The notes under the pieces: generated by a model
What the model was told of the DNA's origin: nothing
Seen by the model: the letters and a program-made list of their open reading frames with translations, nothing else
Databases searched by the model: none
In this document: positions 17,545 through 26,774 of the stretch, one piece after another
How positions within the stretch are numbered: position 1 is the first letter of the stretch
How the letters are laid out: each line of letters opens with the position of its first letter
NCBI GenBank assembly: GCA_963767635.1
Contig: CAVYEM010000001.1
Coordinates: 1,612,001 to 1,676,000, forward strand
Source: CAVYEM01 sp963767635
Lineage (GTDB): Bacteria > Vulcanimicrobiota > Vulcanimicrobiia > Vulcanimicrobiales > Vulcanimicrobiaceae
Length of the DNA stretch: 64,000 bases
Reading direction: 5' to 3'
Program-made: the position numbers and the translations under genes

Positions 17545-18144
17545 ATGCCCAAACTCACCCGCATTTACACGCGCACCGGCGACGACGGAACGACCGGGCT
17601 CTTCGGCGGAACTCGCGTCAAGAAAAACGATCTGCGCATCGAAACGTACGGCACCCTGGACGAGCTTTCCAGCGTCGTCGGCGTTGCGCGCAGTTATCTG
17701 TCGCCGCATGCCGGCGCCGACGAGGGCGTGGCGCGCTTGGATGCGTGGCTGGCGTGGACGCAGGACGTGCTGTTCAATCTAGGCGCCGAGCTCGCCACGC
17801 CACTGGAAAAGCGCTGGGCCGACATGCCGCTCGTGCATGTGGAGCAGGCCGCTGCGCTCGAGCGCGCCATCGATCTGGCCCAAGCGGATCTGGAGCCGCT
17901 GGCAGAGTTCATTCATCCCAGCGGCGCCTTTCCGGGAGCGTTCCTTCACGTCGCGCGTACGGTGTGCCGGCGCGCCGAACGGCTCCTCGTCGCGCTGCGC
18001 GATCGCGATTCAGGCGTGTCGCCGGAGTGCGTGCGTTACCTCAACCGCTTGTCCGATGCGCTCTTCGTGTGGGCGCGCTGGATCAATCATCGCCTGCAGA
18101 TTCCCGAACATCGGTGGAACGCTCGGACGCGGCCGCCGGCGTAA
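17545..18144 (+). CDS. PduO-type cob(I)alamin adenosyltransferase
   Basis: The enzyme transfers adenosine from ATP to reduced cobalamin to make coenzyme B12. The 199-residue protein has the ATP-binding N-terminal signature TRTGDDGTTGLFGG (residues 9-22), the middle ETYGTLDELSS and the C-terminal RRAERLL and YLNRLSDALFVWAR motifs of the PduO/MMAB family. Its start is 76 bases from that of proS on the other strand. Its 3' end overlaps the NUDIX gene tail to tail by 62 bases. Confidence 0.92.
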   Translation: MPKLTRIYTRTGDDGTTGLFGGTRVKKNDLRIETYGTLDELSSVVGVARSYLSPHAGADEGVARLDAWLAWTQDVLFNLGAELATPLEKRWADMPLVHVEQAAALERAIDLAQADLEPLAEFIHPSGAFPGAFLHVARTVCRRAERLLVALRDRDSGVSPECVRYLNRLSDALFVWARWINHRLQIPEHRWNARTRPPA

Positions 18145-18679
18145 GGGAAAGAATGCCCCGCGTTATTCCGTAGCGCAGCAGCGCGGCGACCGTGACCGCA
18201 TCGTTGATCTGACCCGCCGCCGCCGCGCGGATCGCCGTTTCCTGGGGCAAACGCACCAGTTCGATCGTTTCGACCGGCTCGAATGCCGTATCGACATGTT
18301 CGATGCCGCGCGCGAGAAAGAGTTCGATGGGGGCGTTCATGATCGAAGGGATCTCGTACAGCCGGCCCAGCGATTCCCAATGCGAGGCCAGCACACCGAG
18401 TTCTTCGCGCGCCTCTCGCTGCGCGCATTGCAGCGCGGTTTCGCCTTCTTCGGCGCCGCCTTTGACGATCTCCAAAACTTCCGCTTGCGCGCCGAATCGC
18501 GGCTGGCGCGCAAAGAGCAGATCGTCTGCGTCACACACGAGCACCGCCGAAGACGGCGGCGTGACGATGAGCGCGTGTTCGCCGCGCGCGCCGGTGGGAT
18601 GTTCGATCGAATGAACCTGAACGGCGAGATACGGATTGCGATAGATCTCTCGCTGGTCCAGGCGCCGGTACGTGTTCAT
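18083..18679 (-). CDS. NUDIX hydrolase, ADP-ribose pyrophosphatase-like
   Basis: The 198-residue protein probably cleaves a nucleoside diphosphate linked to another moiety such as ADP-ribose. The Nudix box is complete at about residues 87-109: GGAEEGE, then REAREELGV, matching G-x5-E-x7-RE-x2-EE-x-G-hydrophobic. The preceding segment (NPYLAVQVHSI, ALIVTPPSSAVLV) matches the N-terminal beta domain of the ADP-ribose pyrophosphatase group. I chose the ATG at 18679; the longer open frame is antisense to the permease. It is divergent from the permease with 52 bases between the starts. Confidence 0.88.
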   Translation of the reverse strand: MNTYRRLDQREIYRNPYLAVQVHSIEHPTGARGEHALIVTPPSSAVLVCDADDLLFARQPRFGAQAEVLEIVKGGAEEGETALQCAQREAREELGVLASHWESLGRLYEIPSIMNAPIELFLARGIEHVDTAFEPVETIELVRLPQETAIRAAAAGQINDAVTVAALLRYGITRGILSLTPAAASERSTDVRESAGDD

Positions 18680-18731
18680 GACGAGCCACTTCTTGTAGGT
18701 CGTACCGCGTTCTTCTGCGAACCCGGCGGGA

Positions 18732-20237
18732 ATGTCGTTTGCCGGCCGCCTATTTGCCACGACCAATATCGAGAAACTGCGCGCGCTCTCGCGCCAGAAA
18801 ATTCTGCGGCGTGCGCTGACCGGCAAGGACCTCATCGCCATCGGTCTGGGCACGATGATCGGCGGGGGCATCTTTACGACGATCGGCCCCGGCATTGCCA
18901 TGGCCGGCCCCGCTATCATCATCTCGTACCTCATCGCGGGCGCCGCTTCGCTCTTCGCCGCGCTCTCGTATGCGGAACTCGGATCGATGGTACCGATCGC
19001 CGGATCGGCCTACACGTACTCGTACGCGACGCTCGGGAAACTCGTCGCGTGGATCATCGGATTCGCGCTGCTCTTCGAATACGGCATCAGCGCCGCGCCG
19101 GTCGCGCAGCAGTTTTCCGGCGCCATTCAGGCGGTTCTCAAAGACTTCGGTCTAGGCGTGCCGCATTGGGCGCAAACTTCGGTGCTGACGGTTCACGGGT
19201 CTTGGTGGATACCGACGCACTGGGATTTCCTGCATTCGCAATACGACATCATCGGCGCCGTCTTCGTCGTTCTGCTCTCCGCGCTGCTTTCGATCGGCAT
19301 ACGCGAAACGGCGACGACGAACAACGTCTTCGTCGTGCTCAAGATCGGCGCGCTCTTCGTGTTCATCGCCTTCGGAAGCACGCTGTTCCATCCGGCATAT
19401 CTGCACGATTTTGCGCCAAAAGGATGGGGCCATCTCGCGCCGTTCTCCGGGGGCGGCGGCTTCGGCATCATCCCGGGCGCGGCGCTGGTGTTCTTCAGCT
19501 ACATCGGCTTCGACACGGCGACGACGACCGCCGAAGAGACCAAAAACCCGTCGCGCGACGTGCCGGTCGGGGTCATCGGCGCGCTGGCGATCGGCACGGT
19601 GCTGTACTGCGCTACGGCGATCGTGCTCGTTGGGGACGTGCCGTGGCAAAAGGTCGATCAAACCGCCGCGCTGCAAGCCGCGCTCTTGCCGCTGCACAAC
19701 TGGTTTGCCAACATCGCGATCACGGTCGGCGTTCTGGCCGGGACGACCTCGGTGGCGCTCGCCTCACTGCTGGGCCAGACGCGCATCTTCTACGTCATGG
19801 CGCGCGACGGCATGCTGCCGCCCTTCGTCGCTCGCGTGCATCCACGCTTCAAGACTCCGGTGCTGATGACGATGATTACGGGCGTCGCCGTCGCGATCCT
19901 GACACTCATCGTCCCGCTCACGCAGTTGCTGAACTTGGTGAACATCGGCACGTTGCTGGCGTTCATCGTGGTGTGCGCGGGCGTGATTTTTCTACGCTAT
20001 AAACGGCCGGATATTCCGCGATCGTTTCGGTCGCCGTTCGTTCCGGTATTTCCGGCTCTCGGCATCGCGTTCTCCGCATTTTTAGCAATCTTCGGGCTCT
20101 CGCGGGAGACCTGGATTTGGTTTGTGGGAGCGCTGATCGTCGGCCTGATCATTTTCTTCTCGTACGGTTTTCGAAAGTCCGATCCGGAACATATCGAACC
20201 GGTCGTGGAACCGGAGGGATTGCAGGAGTTCGCATGA
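18732..20237 (+). CDS. APC-family amino acid permease
   Basis: The 501-residue polytopic protein has about twelve hydrophobic segments. Its N-terminus carries the permease signature GLGTMIGGGIFTTIGP (residues 37-52), in which the unwound first helix GxG motif binds substrate. A segment with FFSYIGFDTATTTAEE matches the cationic amino acid transporter (CAT/YfnA) branch. It moves amino acids across the inner membrane, driven by protons or by exchange. The ATG at 18732 overlaps nothing and is the first in frame. The basic H1-like gene follows after 12 bases. Confidence 0.9.
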   Translation: MSFAGRLFATTNIEKLRALSRQKILRRALTGKDLIAIGLGTMIGGGIFTTIGPGIAMAGPAIIISYLIAGAASLFAALSYAELGSMVPIAGSAYTYSYATLGKLVAWIIGFALLFEYGISAAPVAQQFSGAIQAVLKDFGLGVPHWAQTSVLTVHGSWWIPTHWDFLHSQYDIIGAVFVVLLSALLSIGIRETATTNNVFVVLKIGALFVFIAFGSTLFHPAYLHDFAPKGWGHLAPFSGGGGFGIIPGAALVFFSYIGFDTATTTAEETKNPSRDVPVGVIGALAIGTVLYCATAIVLVGDVPWQKVDQTAALQAALLPLHNWFANIAITVGVLAGTTSVALASLLGQTRIFYVMARDGMLPPFVARVHPRFKTPVLMTMITGVAVAILTLIVPLTQLLNLVNIGTLLAFIVVCAGVIFLRYKRPDIPRSFRSPFVPVFPALGIAFSAFLAIFGLSRETWIWFVGALIVGLIIFFSYGFRKSDPEHIEPVVEPEGLQEFA

Positions 20238-20249
20238 GAAGGAGCATCG

Positions 20250-20600
20250 ATGGCACCACGCAAGAAAAGCACGGCCGGCGCGCGTAAATCGACGGCGCGC
20301 AAATCGAGCGCGCGCAAAACGACCGCGGGAAAGTCCACTGCGAGCAAATCCATCGCCAAGAAAGCGAAGTCGAGCGTGCCGGCGGTCAAGCGCACCGCAA
20401 AAGCGGCCGCCAAAGGCACGAAGGAAGCGGTAAAAAAGGCGCCGCAAACGGCGCACACCGTTGCCGATACGATGGCCGCGACGGCCAAGGTCCTGGAAAC
20501 GGGCGCCGCGATCGTCGAAGGCGTCGCCCAGCATATGGAAACGCTGCCGAACGTCCAGAAAAAACCACGCGGCGTGAGCCGGCCGCGCGCCCGAACGTAG
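20250..20600 (+). CDS. Histone H1-like basic protein
   Basis: The 116-residue protein is dominated by Lys, Ala, Ser and Thr, with near-repeats of ARKSTARKSSARKTT and GKSTASKS in the first 40 residues and a less basic helical segment after residue 60 (TVADTMAATAKVLETGAAIVEG). Such tails resemble the C-terminal domains of histone H1 and bacterial AlgP/Hc1-like nucleoid proteins, which bind DNA non-specifically. GAAGGAG lies 8 bases before the ATG. Low-complexity composition makes any homology statement weak; it could also bind phosphate-rich polymers such as RNA or polyphosphate. Confidence 0.7.
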   Translation: MAPRKKSTAGARKSTARKSSARKTTAGKSTASKSIAKKAKSSVPAVKRTAKAAAKGTKEAVKKAPQTAHTVADTMAATAKVLETGAAIVEGVAQHMETLPNVQKKPRGVSRPRART

Positions 20601-20628
20601 CACGCCCCAAGCCGCCGCCATATCCCTG

Positions 20629-21005
20629 ATGGTGGCTGGATCGCGCCGCCGCCCGCAAGCAGAAGCTGAGCGGCGCGATAGAAAGACTGACGGCGGGAAT
20701 GCAACTTCATCGCTCAGGCAGTGTGCGAGGGGTTTTGGATCGATGCAGCGCCACCCCGCGGAGCTGCTCGTCGGTGGTTCACGCAAGGCAGAACTCCACC
20801 GCACGACACATCAGCTCCCGGAGGAGCTAGCGTCCCAAACGCGCTCGCTCGACAAATACTACACGACAACCCGCTATCCGGACGTGCTGGATTATGCGTA
20901 TCCCGCGACGTCCTTTCACCGCGAAGAAGCCGTTCGCGCAATCACGTTCGCCAAGCGTGCGACGCCGTGGCAAATGCGCTACCCCAGACGCAAGGCACGC
21001 CGTAA
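20629..21005 (+). pseudogene. HEPN-domain protein, broken or misread
   Basis: The middle of this stretch encodes LPEELASQTRSLDKYYTTTR followed by YPD and, after a short gap, FHREEAVRAITFAKR. This is the characteristic C-terminal half of small HEPN proteins (LDxxYxxTRYPD, then a helix). The expected start of the domain and its last helix appear only in other frames: a helix with CDAVANALPQ ending at 21005, and FIAQAVCEGFW upstream. At least two frameshifts are therefore needed to restore a full gene. HEPN proteins are often RNases paired with a nucleotidyltransferase antitoxin; I see no partner here. Either the gene has decayed or the assembly contains several errors. Confidence 0.5.
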
Positions 21006-21012
21006 GAAACAA

Positions 21013-21486
21013 TTACTGCGCTTGAAACTGCGTGCCCGACGACGATGTGCCGGGCGTGTCGACGTCGACGCGCGCCGTCATCTTATCGAACTTCACCCGA
21101 ACGCCGAAGGCCTGCTGCACGGCGTGCAGACTGAGCATCACGCGGCCGCGAACGCGAAACGGCGCGTGGTGCAGGGTCATCGGCATGCCGTTGAGTTTGG
21201 CGTGCATGGAACCGACCTTGAAGTGCAGCACCTGATCGCCGCGCGTCACGACGACGTCGCCTGATTTGCGTTCGTAATGCGTTTCGCCGCCGAGCGCATC
21301 GCTGATTGGGCGGACCGGCACGAAGACGCCGTCCTTTACCGATGACACGGGGGGCACGTCGCTGATCAGCGGCTGACCGTCGACGCGCATTTCGATGGGC
21401 TTTGAAAACCCCATCGCAACGGCAGCGGCCAGCGCAAAGCCGGCTGTCGCGCCCAGCACGATCTTAGACGGCGGCCGATATCTCAT
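21013..21486 (-). CDS. Exported protein with copper-amine-oxidase-N-like domain
   Basis: The 157-residue protein has a signal or anchor (KIVLGATAGFALAAAVAMGF). It then has a domain of the copper amine oxidase N-terminal-like family: VDGQPLISDVPPVSSVKDGV, then FVPVRPISDALGGE, then VMLSLHAVQQAFG. This fold is common in cell-envelope proteins of Firmicutes-like and candidate-phylum bacteria and probably binds peptidoglycan or other surface polymers. The ATG at 21486 overlaps the 3' end of ispG by 23 bases, making it the last gene of the housekeeping run. Confidence 0.75.
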   Translation of the reverse strand: MRYRPPSKIVLGATAGFALAAAVAMGFSKPIEMRVDGQPLISDVPPVSSVKDGVFVPVRPISDALGGETHYERKSGDVVVTRGDQVLHFKVGSMHAKLNGMPMTLHHAPFRVRGRVMLSLHAVQQAFGVRVKFDKMTARVDVDTPGTSSSGTQFQAQ

Positions 21487-22607
21487 GCGCGTACGCCGGG
21501 TACTTCTCGGCGATCACTTTTTCGATCTCCAAACGCAGTGCGCCGAGCAGCTGATCCTCGGGGAACGTTCCGACGAGCTCACCCGCGCGATAGATCGCGC
21601 CTTTGCCTTTGCCGCCCGCCACGCCGACGTCGGCCATCTTGGATTCGCCCGGCCCATTCACGACGCAGCCCATGACGGCGACCTTGACGGGCGCGCTATA
21701 CTCCTTGGCGATCGCTTCGACGCTTCGGCCCAGCTCCAGCACGCTGATCTCGGCGCGGCCGCACGATGGACACGCGGTGATCTCAAAGCCCTTCTCGCGC
21801 AGCCCCAGCGCCTTGAGCATGCTCCAGCATACCGGCACTTCTTCGATGGGATCCGCCGCGAGCGAGACGCGGATCGTATCTCCGATGCCTTCGAACAGTA
21901 AAATGCCCAAGCCAATCGATGATTTAACCGTACCGTCCCGCAGCATGCCGGCTTCGGTAATCCCAAGGTGCAGGGCGTACGGCGTGTTGCGCTCGCGCAG
22001 CCGCCGATCCATCAGGCGATAGGCATGGACCGTTGTCGTAACGTCGTGCGCTTTGAGCGAAATGACGATGTCGGTGTGATTCAAGACTTTCCAAAATTTC
22101 GACATGGCGCATCGCCGACTCCACCATGGCTTCCGCCGTATGCCCGAGCGTTTTCTCCAGGTCGGCTGCGAGCGAACCCATGTTGACGCCGATGCGGATC
22201 GGAATGCCTTTGCCTTTGGCCGCCTCGACGACTTGTGCGGTCTTTGCCGCATCGCGAATGTTGCCCGGATTCAGGCGCAGCTTCGCGACGCCGGCGTCGA
22301 TGGCGGCCAGCGCCATGCGGTGATCGAAGTGGATATCCGCAACGATCGGAACGGGCGAGCGATGCACGATCGCGGGCATCGCGGCGGCATCCGGCGGGTC
22401 CTTGACGGTGACGCGCACGATTTCGGCGCCCTCCATCGCAAGCCCGTAAATCTGCTCGAGCGTCGCGTCGGCGTCGGCGGTATCGGTAGTGGTCATCGTC
22501 TGCACGGCGATCGGATGATCGCCGCCGATCCACACGCCCTTGGCATCGGCTTTGCCGGTCTTGTTTTGCAGAAAGACCGGTTTGCTTTGCCTGCGCAGAC
22601 GAATCAA
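21464..22607 (-). CDS. ispG: (E)-4-hydroxy-3-methylbut-2-enyl-diphosphate synthase IspG (frameshift near 22085)
   Basis: IspG is an iron-sulfur enzyme of the MEP isoprenoid pathway. The N-terminal TIM-barrel part is clear (GDHPIAVQTMTTTDT, IVADIHFDHRMAL, KLRLNPGNI). It stops making sense after HVEILES; from LNHTDIVISLKAHDV on it continues in another frame through the cluster-binding end, with CPSCGR and MGCVVNGPGE. One extra base at about 22082-22088 explains the break. The start is TTG at 22605-22607, seven bases after AAGGAG. With the shift removed the gene is full length (about 380 residues), so error is more likely than loss. Confidence 0.88.
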
Positions 22608-22657
22608 TGTACTGCTCCTTGTGAGCGGGCGAAAGGCGCGTAGCGCGGATACGCCAT

Positions 22658-23807
22658 TTAGAACGGCCCCTTCCCTTCGACGATTTGCACGACGTTGTAG
22701 AAATTGATCACCAGCATGAGCGCGATCAGCACGGCAAAGCCGGTGACGTGCACCCATGCTTCTTTCTCCGGATCGACCGGTTTTCCGCGAATCGAGCTCA
22801 CCGACGATGAAGGCTGCGCGGCCTCCGTCCAGCGCGGGCAGCGGAAGCAAGTTGAAGACGCCCAGCGCAAAGGAGATGAGCGAAGCAAAGAATAGGTATG
22901 GGCCCCAGCCAAAGTCCTGAATGGTCATCGCGGCCTGGCCCATACCGACCACGCCGGAGACCTGCTTGCCGTACTTGGCGGGATGGCTGGCCAGCAGCGC
23001 AAGGCTGCCGAACGTCTGCGCGCCCACGAATTCAAACTGCTCGACGGAGCTGCGTATTGCTTCCCCAAAGGGCACGCGTTCGTACGCCGGCACGGGTGAA
23101 AACCCGATGCATCCCATTTTTTGTTCCGGAGCCGGGCAGTTCACCGGCGTTACCGTTACAGTGTTCGGCGCGCCGTCGCGTACGTACGTGACTCGCAGCG
23201 GCTTGCGCAGCGAGTCGTGAATGAGCGCAACGAGCTGATCGCCGCCGTGCACCGCAACGCCGTCAACGCTGACGATCCGATCGCCTGCGTGCAGGCCCAC
23301 CCGCTGCGCCGGCATGCCCGGCGAGAGAAAACCTACGCGCGGCTGCACGTTCTGGCTCTGAACGCCGAACGCCAGCGCGCCGGCGAGCAGGATGACGAAC
23401 GTCAAGATGAAGTTCGCAACCGGACCCGCCAAAACGATCGCCAAGCGCCTCCACGGATTTTTCGCTTGAAAATTGTCGTCGTCGTATTCGCGCCCGTTGA
23501 TCGTCACGGTGCTGCGAAAATCGCGTTGCTGCTCGGCTTGCGAAGTCTTGTTGTCCTCGCCGTGCATCGCGCAATAGCCGCCGATTGGAAAGGCGCGCAG
23601 CGAGTACATCGTGCCGCTGCCCTTGCTGCGGCGTCCGAAAATCAGCGGCCCCATTCCAACGGAGAATTCGAGCACGCGCACATTGTTTAGGCGCGCGAGC
23701 AAGAAGTGCCCGTACTCGTGCAGCACCACGAGAATCGAGAGGACCGCAAGAAACAGCACGATCTTCAGGATGCTAGCGACGGTGACGACGGCTAGTAGGA
23801 TGGCCAC
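22658..23807 (-). CDS. rseP: Site-2 intramembrane protease RseP (frameshift near 22796)
   Basis: The membrane zinc protease RseP cuts anti-sigma factors and leftover signal peptides within the membrane. HEYGH sits at residues 30-34 in the first helix. A PDZ domain follows (LSPGMPAQRVGLHAGDRI), then the second motif NLLPLPALDGGR. The frame breaks after FIVGEL. Dropping one base near 22796 gives IRGKPVDPEKEAWVHVTGFA and a final membrane helix ending at 22658. The ATG follows the dxr stop directly. Confidence 0.9.
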
Positions 23808-24962
23808 TTATACCTCGATGTGCCGGCGACGCGCCGCTACGGCTTCATGCGCCCGCTCGCGGCCCAGAGTGTCGGCGCGACGCACGCCCTCTAAACTCAA
23901 TGTGTCGGCAGTTTGCCCCGCCATCACGCCTTCGATGATCTGCGGAATCTCGCCGAACCGGATGGTTCCGTTCACAAACGCCTCCACGGCGACTTCGTTG
24001 GCTGCGGAAAGTACCGCGGGCATCGTTCCCCCCTCGGCCAAAGCCTCGTACGCCAGCCGCACGCACGGAAAGCGTTCCGGGTCCGGCGGTTCAAAATCAT
24101 AACGCAGGCCGGTCGCCGCGGGATGCGCGCCGATGGCCACGAGCGCGTCTTGAGCACCGCCGGACGCCGCCAACCGGTCGGGATAAGCCAGCGCGTATCC
24201 AATGGGCAGGCGCATGTCGGGCGCGGCGGCTTGGATCTTCACGCTGCCGTCGCTGAACACGACCATACCGTGCGCGATGGACTGCGGATGCACGAGTATC
24301 CGAACCCGCTCGCCGGGCATCCCGAAGAGCCGGCTCGCTTCGATGACCTCCAGGCCCTTGTTCATCATGGTCGCCGAGTCCACCGTATTCTTTATGCCCA
24401 TGCGCCAAGTGGGATGCGCCAGCGCCGCTTCCAGCGTCGCATCGTCCGTTTCGCGTTTGGTCTTGCGCCAAAACGGGCCGCCTGAGGCGGTCAATACGAT
24501 GGAGTGAACGCTCTTGAAATCTTCCCCCACTAGGCATTGAAACACGGCCGAATGCTCCGAGTCGACCGGTAAAATCTTCGATCCGCTCCGCGCAGCGACG
24601 CGCAGCAGCAGCTCTCCGGCCGCAACGATCAGCTCCTTGTTCGCAACGGCCACGTCGATGCCGCGCTCCACCGCCGCAAACACGGCATCGAAGGATACAA
24701 AGCCGTCCGTCGCCGCAAGCACGAGAGCGGGGTTGGACTCGACTGCAACGCGATACAAACCGGCCGGACCGTCGCGCGCATCGGCGATAACCGGCACGTC
24801 GAAGCGCGCGGCCTGCTCGCGCAATTTGTCGATCTGTTTGCCCGCGGCCAAAGCCACGACATCAAACCGCTCGCGATGCTGCGCGATTACGTCGAGTGCC
24901 TGCGTCCCGATGGATCCGGTGGAGCCAAGAATAGCGATGCGTCTGCGACGAGAACTAGACAA
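23808..24962 (-). CDS. dxr: 1-deoxy-D-xylulose 5-phosphate reductoisomerase
   Basis: Dxr converts DXP to MEP, the committed step of the MEP pathway. The 384-residue protein has the NADPH-binding GSTGSIGTQ (residues 13-21), VANKE, the substrate loop TASGGPF, and the metal and substrate motifs PTWRMG and HPQS. It is complete and in one frame. It lies between cdsA (overlap of a few bases) and rseP (adjacent), the same order as in many bacteria. Confidence 0.95.
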   Translation of the reverse strand: MSSSRRRRIAILGSTGSIGTQALDVIAQHRERFDVVALAAGKQIDKLREQAARFDVPVIADARDGPAGLYRVAVESNPALVLAATDGFVSFDAVFAAVERGIDVAVANKELIVAAGELLLRVAARSGSKILPVDSEHSAVFQCLVGEDFKSVHSIVLTASGGPFWRKTKRETDDATLEAALAHPTWRMGIKNTVDSATMMNKGLEVIEASRLFGMPGERVRILVHPQSIAHGMVVFSDGSVKIQAAAPDMRLPIGYALAYPDRLAASGGAQDALVAIGAHPAATGLRYDFEPPDPERFPCVRLAYEALAEGGTMPAVLSAANEVAVEAFVNGTIRFGEIPQIIEGVMAGQTADTLSLEGVRRADTLGRERAHEAVAARRRHIEV

Positions 24963-25803
24963 ACGCCAGCAATCCCATGACGTGAAGGGCGCCGAAAAAC
25001 GCCATGCCGCCGAACAAGTACGAATCGAAGCGATCCAGCACTCCGCCGTGACCTTGGATGACGCTGCCGGTATCCTTCACGCCCGCATCGCGCTTGAGCG
25101 CGGATTCCACCAAATCACCCGCCTGCGCTGCAACGCACGTGGCCGCGGCCAGACCGGCGCCCTGCCACCACGCCATCTGCAGATAGGGTAGATATGCCAG
25201 CCCCGCGCCAAGCGCGGCGACAACGAAGAGCGCGCCGACTGAACCTTCGACGGTCTTTTTCGGCGAGATCTTGCTGAGTTGGTGCTTGCCGGCGACCGAC
25301 CCGATCAACATGGCGCTGATGTCGGTCATGGCGATGAGCACGACGACGAAAATGGTCCAATAGGTTCCACGCTGCGGAACCTCGCGGATGAAGACGAAAT
25401 AGGTGAGCAGCTTTCCGATGTAGAGCACGGCCAGCAGCGTATAGGCGGTGCGGGCGAAATACCGCCGCCGGTCGCCGTACATACCCAGCCAGAACGTCGC
25501 CAGCACGATCACGGCCAGCAGAACGCCTTCCCACTTCGAGATCAGATGAAAGATCGCGAGCAGCACGTAGGCCAGCATACCGAAGACCGCGACGTGGAAT
25601 TCCATCGGCTGCTTTTTGATGTCGCACAACCGCGAGAGCTCGTACAGCATAATCGTGCCCAGCACGATGAGCAGCGCATAGAACGCGGGCGACCAAAAGA
25701 TGCAGGCGATGCCGACGACGGCAAGCGCGAAACCGAAGACCACGCGCTGCGGGGAGAGCGCCTGCGGCGGCGATGCGGGCTGCGCCGCCGCGGAAGCCGT
25801 CAC
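24955..25803 (-). CDS. cdsA: Phosphatidate cytidylyltransferase
   Basis: CdsA makes CDP-diacylglycerol from phosphatidate and CTP, the entry point for membrane phospholipids. The 282-residue polytopic protein has about eight hydrophobic segments. It ends with the family signature SALKRDAGVKDTG followed by HGGVLDRFD. The start is the GTG at 25803, which overlaps the uppS stop as GTGA. The first 20 residues (Ala/Gln/Pro-rich) are not conserved, so a later start is possible but not supported by a better ribosome site. Confidence 0.93.
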   Translation of the reverse strand: MTASAAAQPASPPQALSPQRVVFGFALAVVGIACIFWSPAFYALLIVLGTIMLYELSRLCDIKKQPMEFHVAVFGMLAYVLLAIFHLISKWEGVLLAVIVLATFWLGMYGDRRRYFARTAYTLLAVLYIGKLLTYFVFIREVPQRGTYWTIFVVVLIAMTDISAMLIGSVAGKHQLSKISPKKTVEGSVGALFVVAALGAGLAYLPYLQMAWWQGAGLAAATCVAAQAGDLVESALKRDAGVKDTGSVIQGHGGVLDRFDSYLFGGMAFFGALHVMGLLAFV

Positions 25804-26532
25804 GCGCCGCCGAAGCGCCGCTGGCGTTTTTGAAATTCGATCAGCGCTCGTACGAATTCTTTCCTGCCGAAGTCGGGCCAGTACACGTCGCTCATTACGA
25901 GCTCGGTGTACGCCACTTGATAGAGTAGGAAGTTAGACAAGCGGCGTTCGCCGCCTGGTCGGATGAGAATGTCGGGATCGGGCAGACTGCGCGGTATACA
26001 GATACGTGCTGATGACGCGTTCGTCGATCGCGCCGGGCATCAAGCGCCCGTCGGCTACGTCCTGCGCGATGGCCCGTACGGCACGCTCCAGCTCTGCGCG
26101 CGCGCTGTAGTTCACGGCCAGATTGAGCAGCAGCCCGTTGTTGCCGGCCGTGCGCTCCATGAGCTGTTCCAGCGCCCGCCGCGAACCCGCGGGCAAGGCA
26201 CGGTACGCGCCCAGGACGTTGACCCGCACGTTGTTTCGGCACAGCTCCGACAGCTCGTTCTGCGCAAAATAGACGCACAAGTCGAGCAGCAGCGATATCT
26301 CGGCGGAATCGCGCCGCCAGTTCTCAGTTGAAAATCCGTATACCGTCAGCGTCGGGATGCCCAAATCGCTCGCCGTGCGCGTGACCTCGCGCAGTGCGGC
26401 CATGCCGCGGCGATGCCCCTCGATGGCAGGCAGACCTCGCCGCTTGGCCCATCGGCGGTTCCCGTCCATGATAATCGCCACGTGCCGCGGCAGGCGCGTG
26501 GGATCGACCTGGTCGGCTAGACTCCGGTACAA
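25800..26532 (-). CDS. uppS: Undecaprenyl diphosphate synthase UppS (frameshift near 25986)
   Basis: UppS builds the C55 lipid carrier used for peptidoglycan and surface glycans. IIMDGNRRWAKRRG (catalytic Asp23), VYGFSTENW and the sequence up to STYLYTAQ are in one frame. After that, one surplus base near 25986 shifts the frame. The other frame then supplies LPDPDILIRPGGERRLSNF followed by LLYQVAY and DVYWPDF, the diagnostic C-terminus, ending at 25800. Full length is about 240 residues. The start appears to be a TTG at 26532 (LYRSLADQ). The gene is essential, so the break is probably a sequence error. Confidence 0.88.
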
Positions 26533-26551
26533 CGCCCGTGATGGTCACGTA

Positions 26552-26764
26552 TCAATCCGCTCGAAGTGTTCGTATGCCTCGTACCCGCAAACCAGACTCG
26601 ATGCGCTGGGAACTGATGGCGCTCGGCCGAGCGCGCAGCACGCGCAAAACGCCTCTGCCGGCATAGTGGCCCAGCGGCACGAGGACGCGCAAAACCAGCG
26701 GCTGCGCTCCCAGAGCCCGGCGCGCGTCGACCTCCGGCATCAGCACGAGATTCTCGAGCGGCAA
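26552..26764 (-). CDS. Possible small protein between frr and uppS
   Basis: A 70-residue open frame fills the 240-base gap between frr and uppS. It would start with TTG, and the GGAGGT overlapping the end of frr is 14 bases away, rather far. The sequence is basic and moderately hydrophobic (NLVLMPEVDARRALGAQPLV) and I recognise no family. Its codon usage resembles that of its neighbours, but the GC content makes long chance frames common. It may simply be spacer. Confidence 0.3.
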   Translation of the reverse strand: MPLENLVLMPEVDARRALGAQPLVLRVLVPLGHYAGRGVLRVLRARPSAISSQRIESGLRVRGIRTLRAD

Positions 26765-26774
26765 AGCGTCGACT

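Noticed and set aside
21924..23807. Apparent RseP-IspG fusion protein
   Set aside because: Both halves are broken by one-base shifts, and each has its own stop/start and ribosome site (AAGGAG before the ispG TTG). The fusion is an artefact of two errors.
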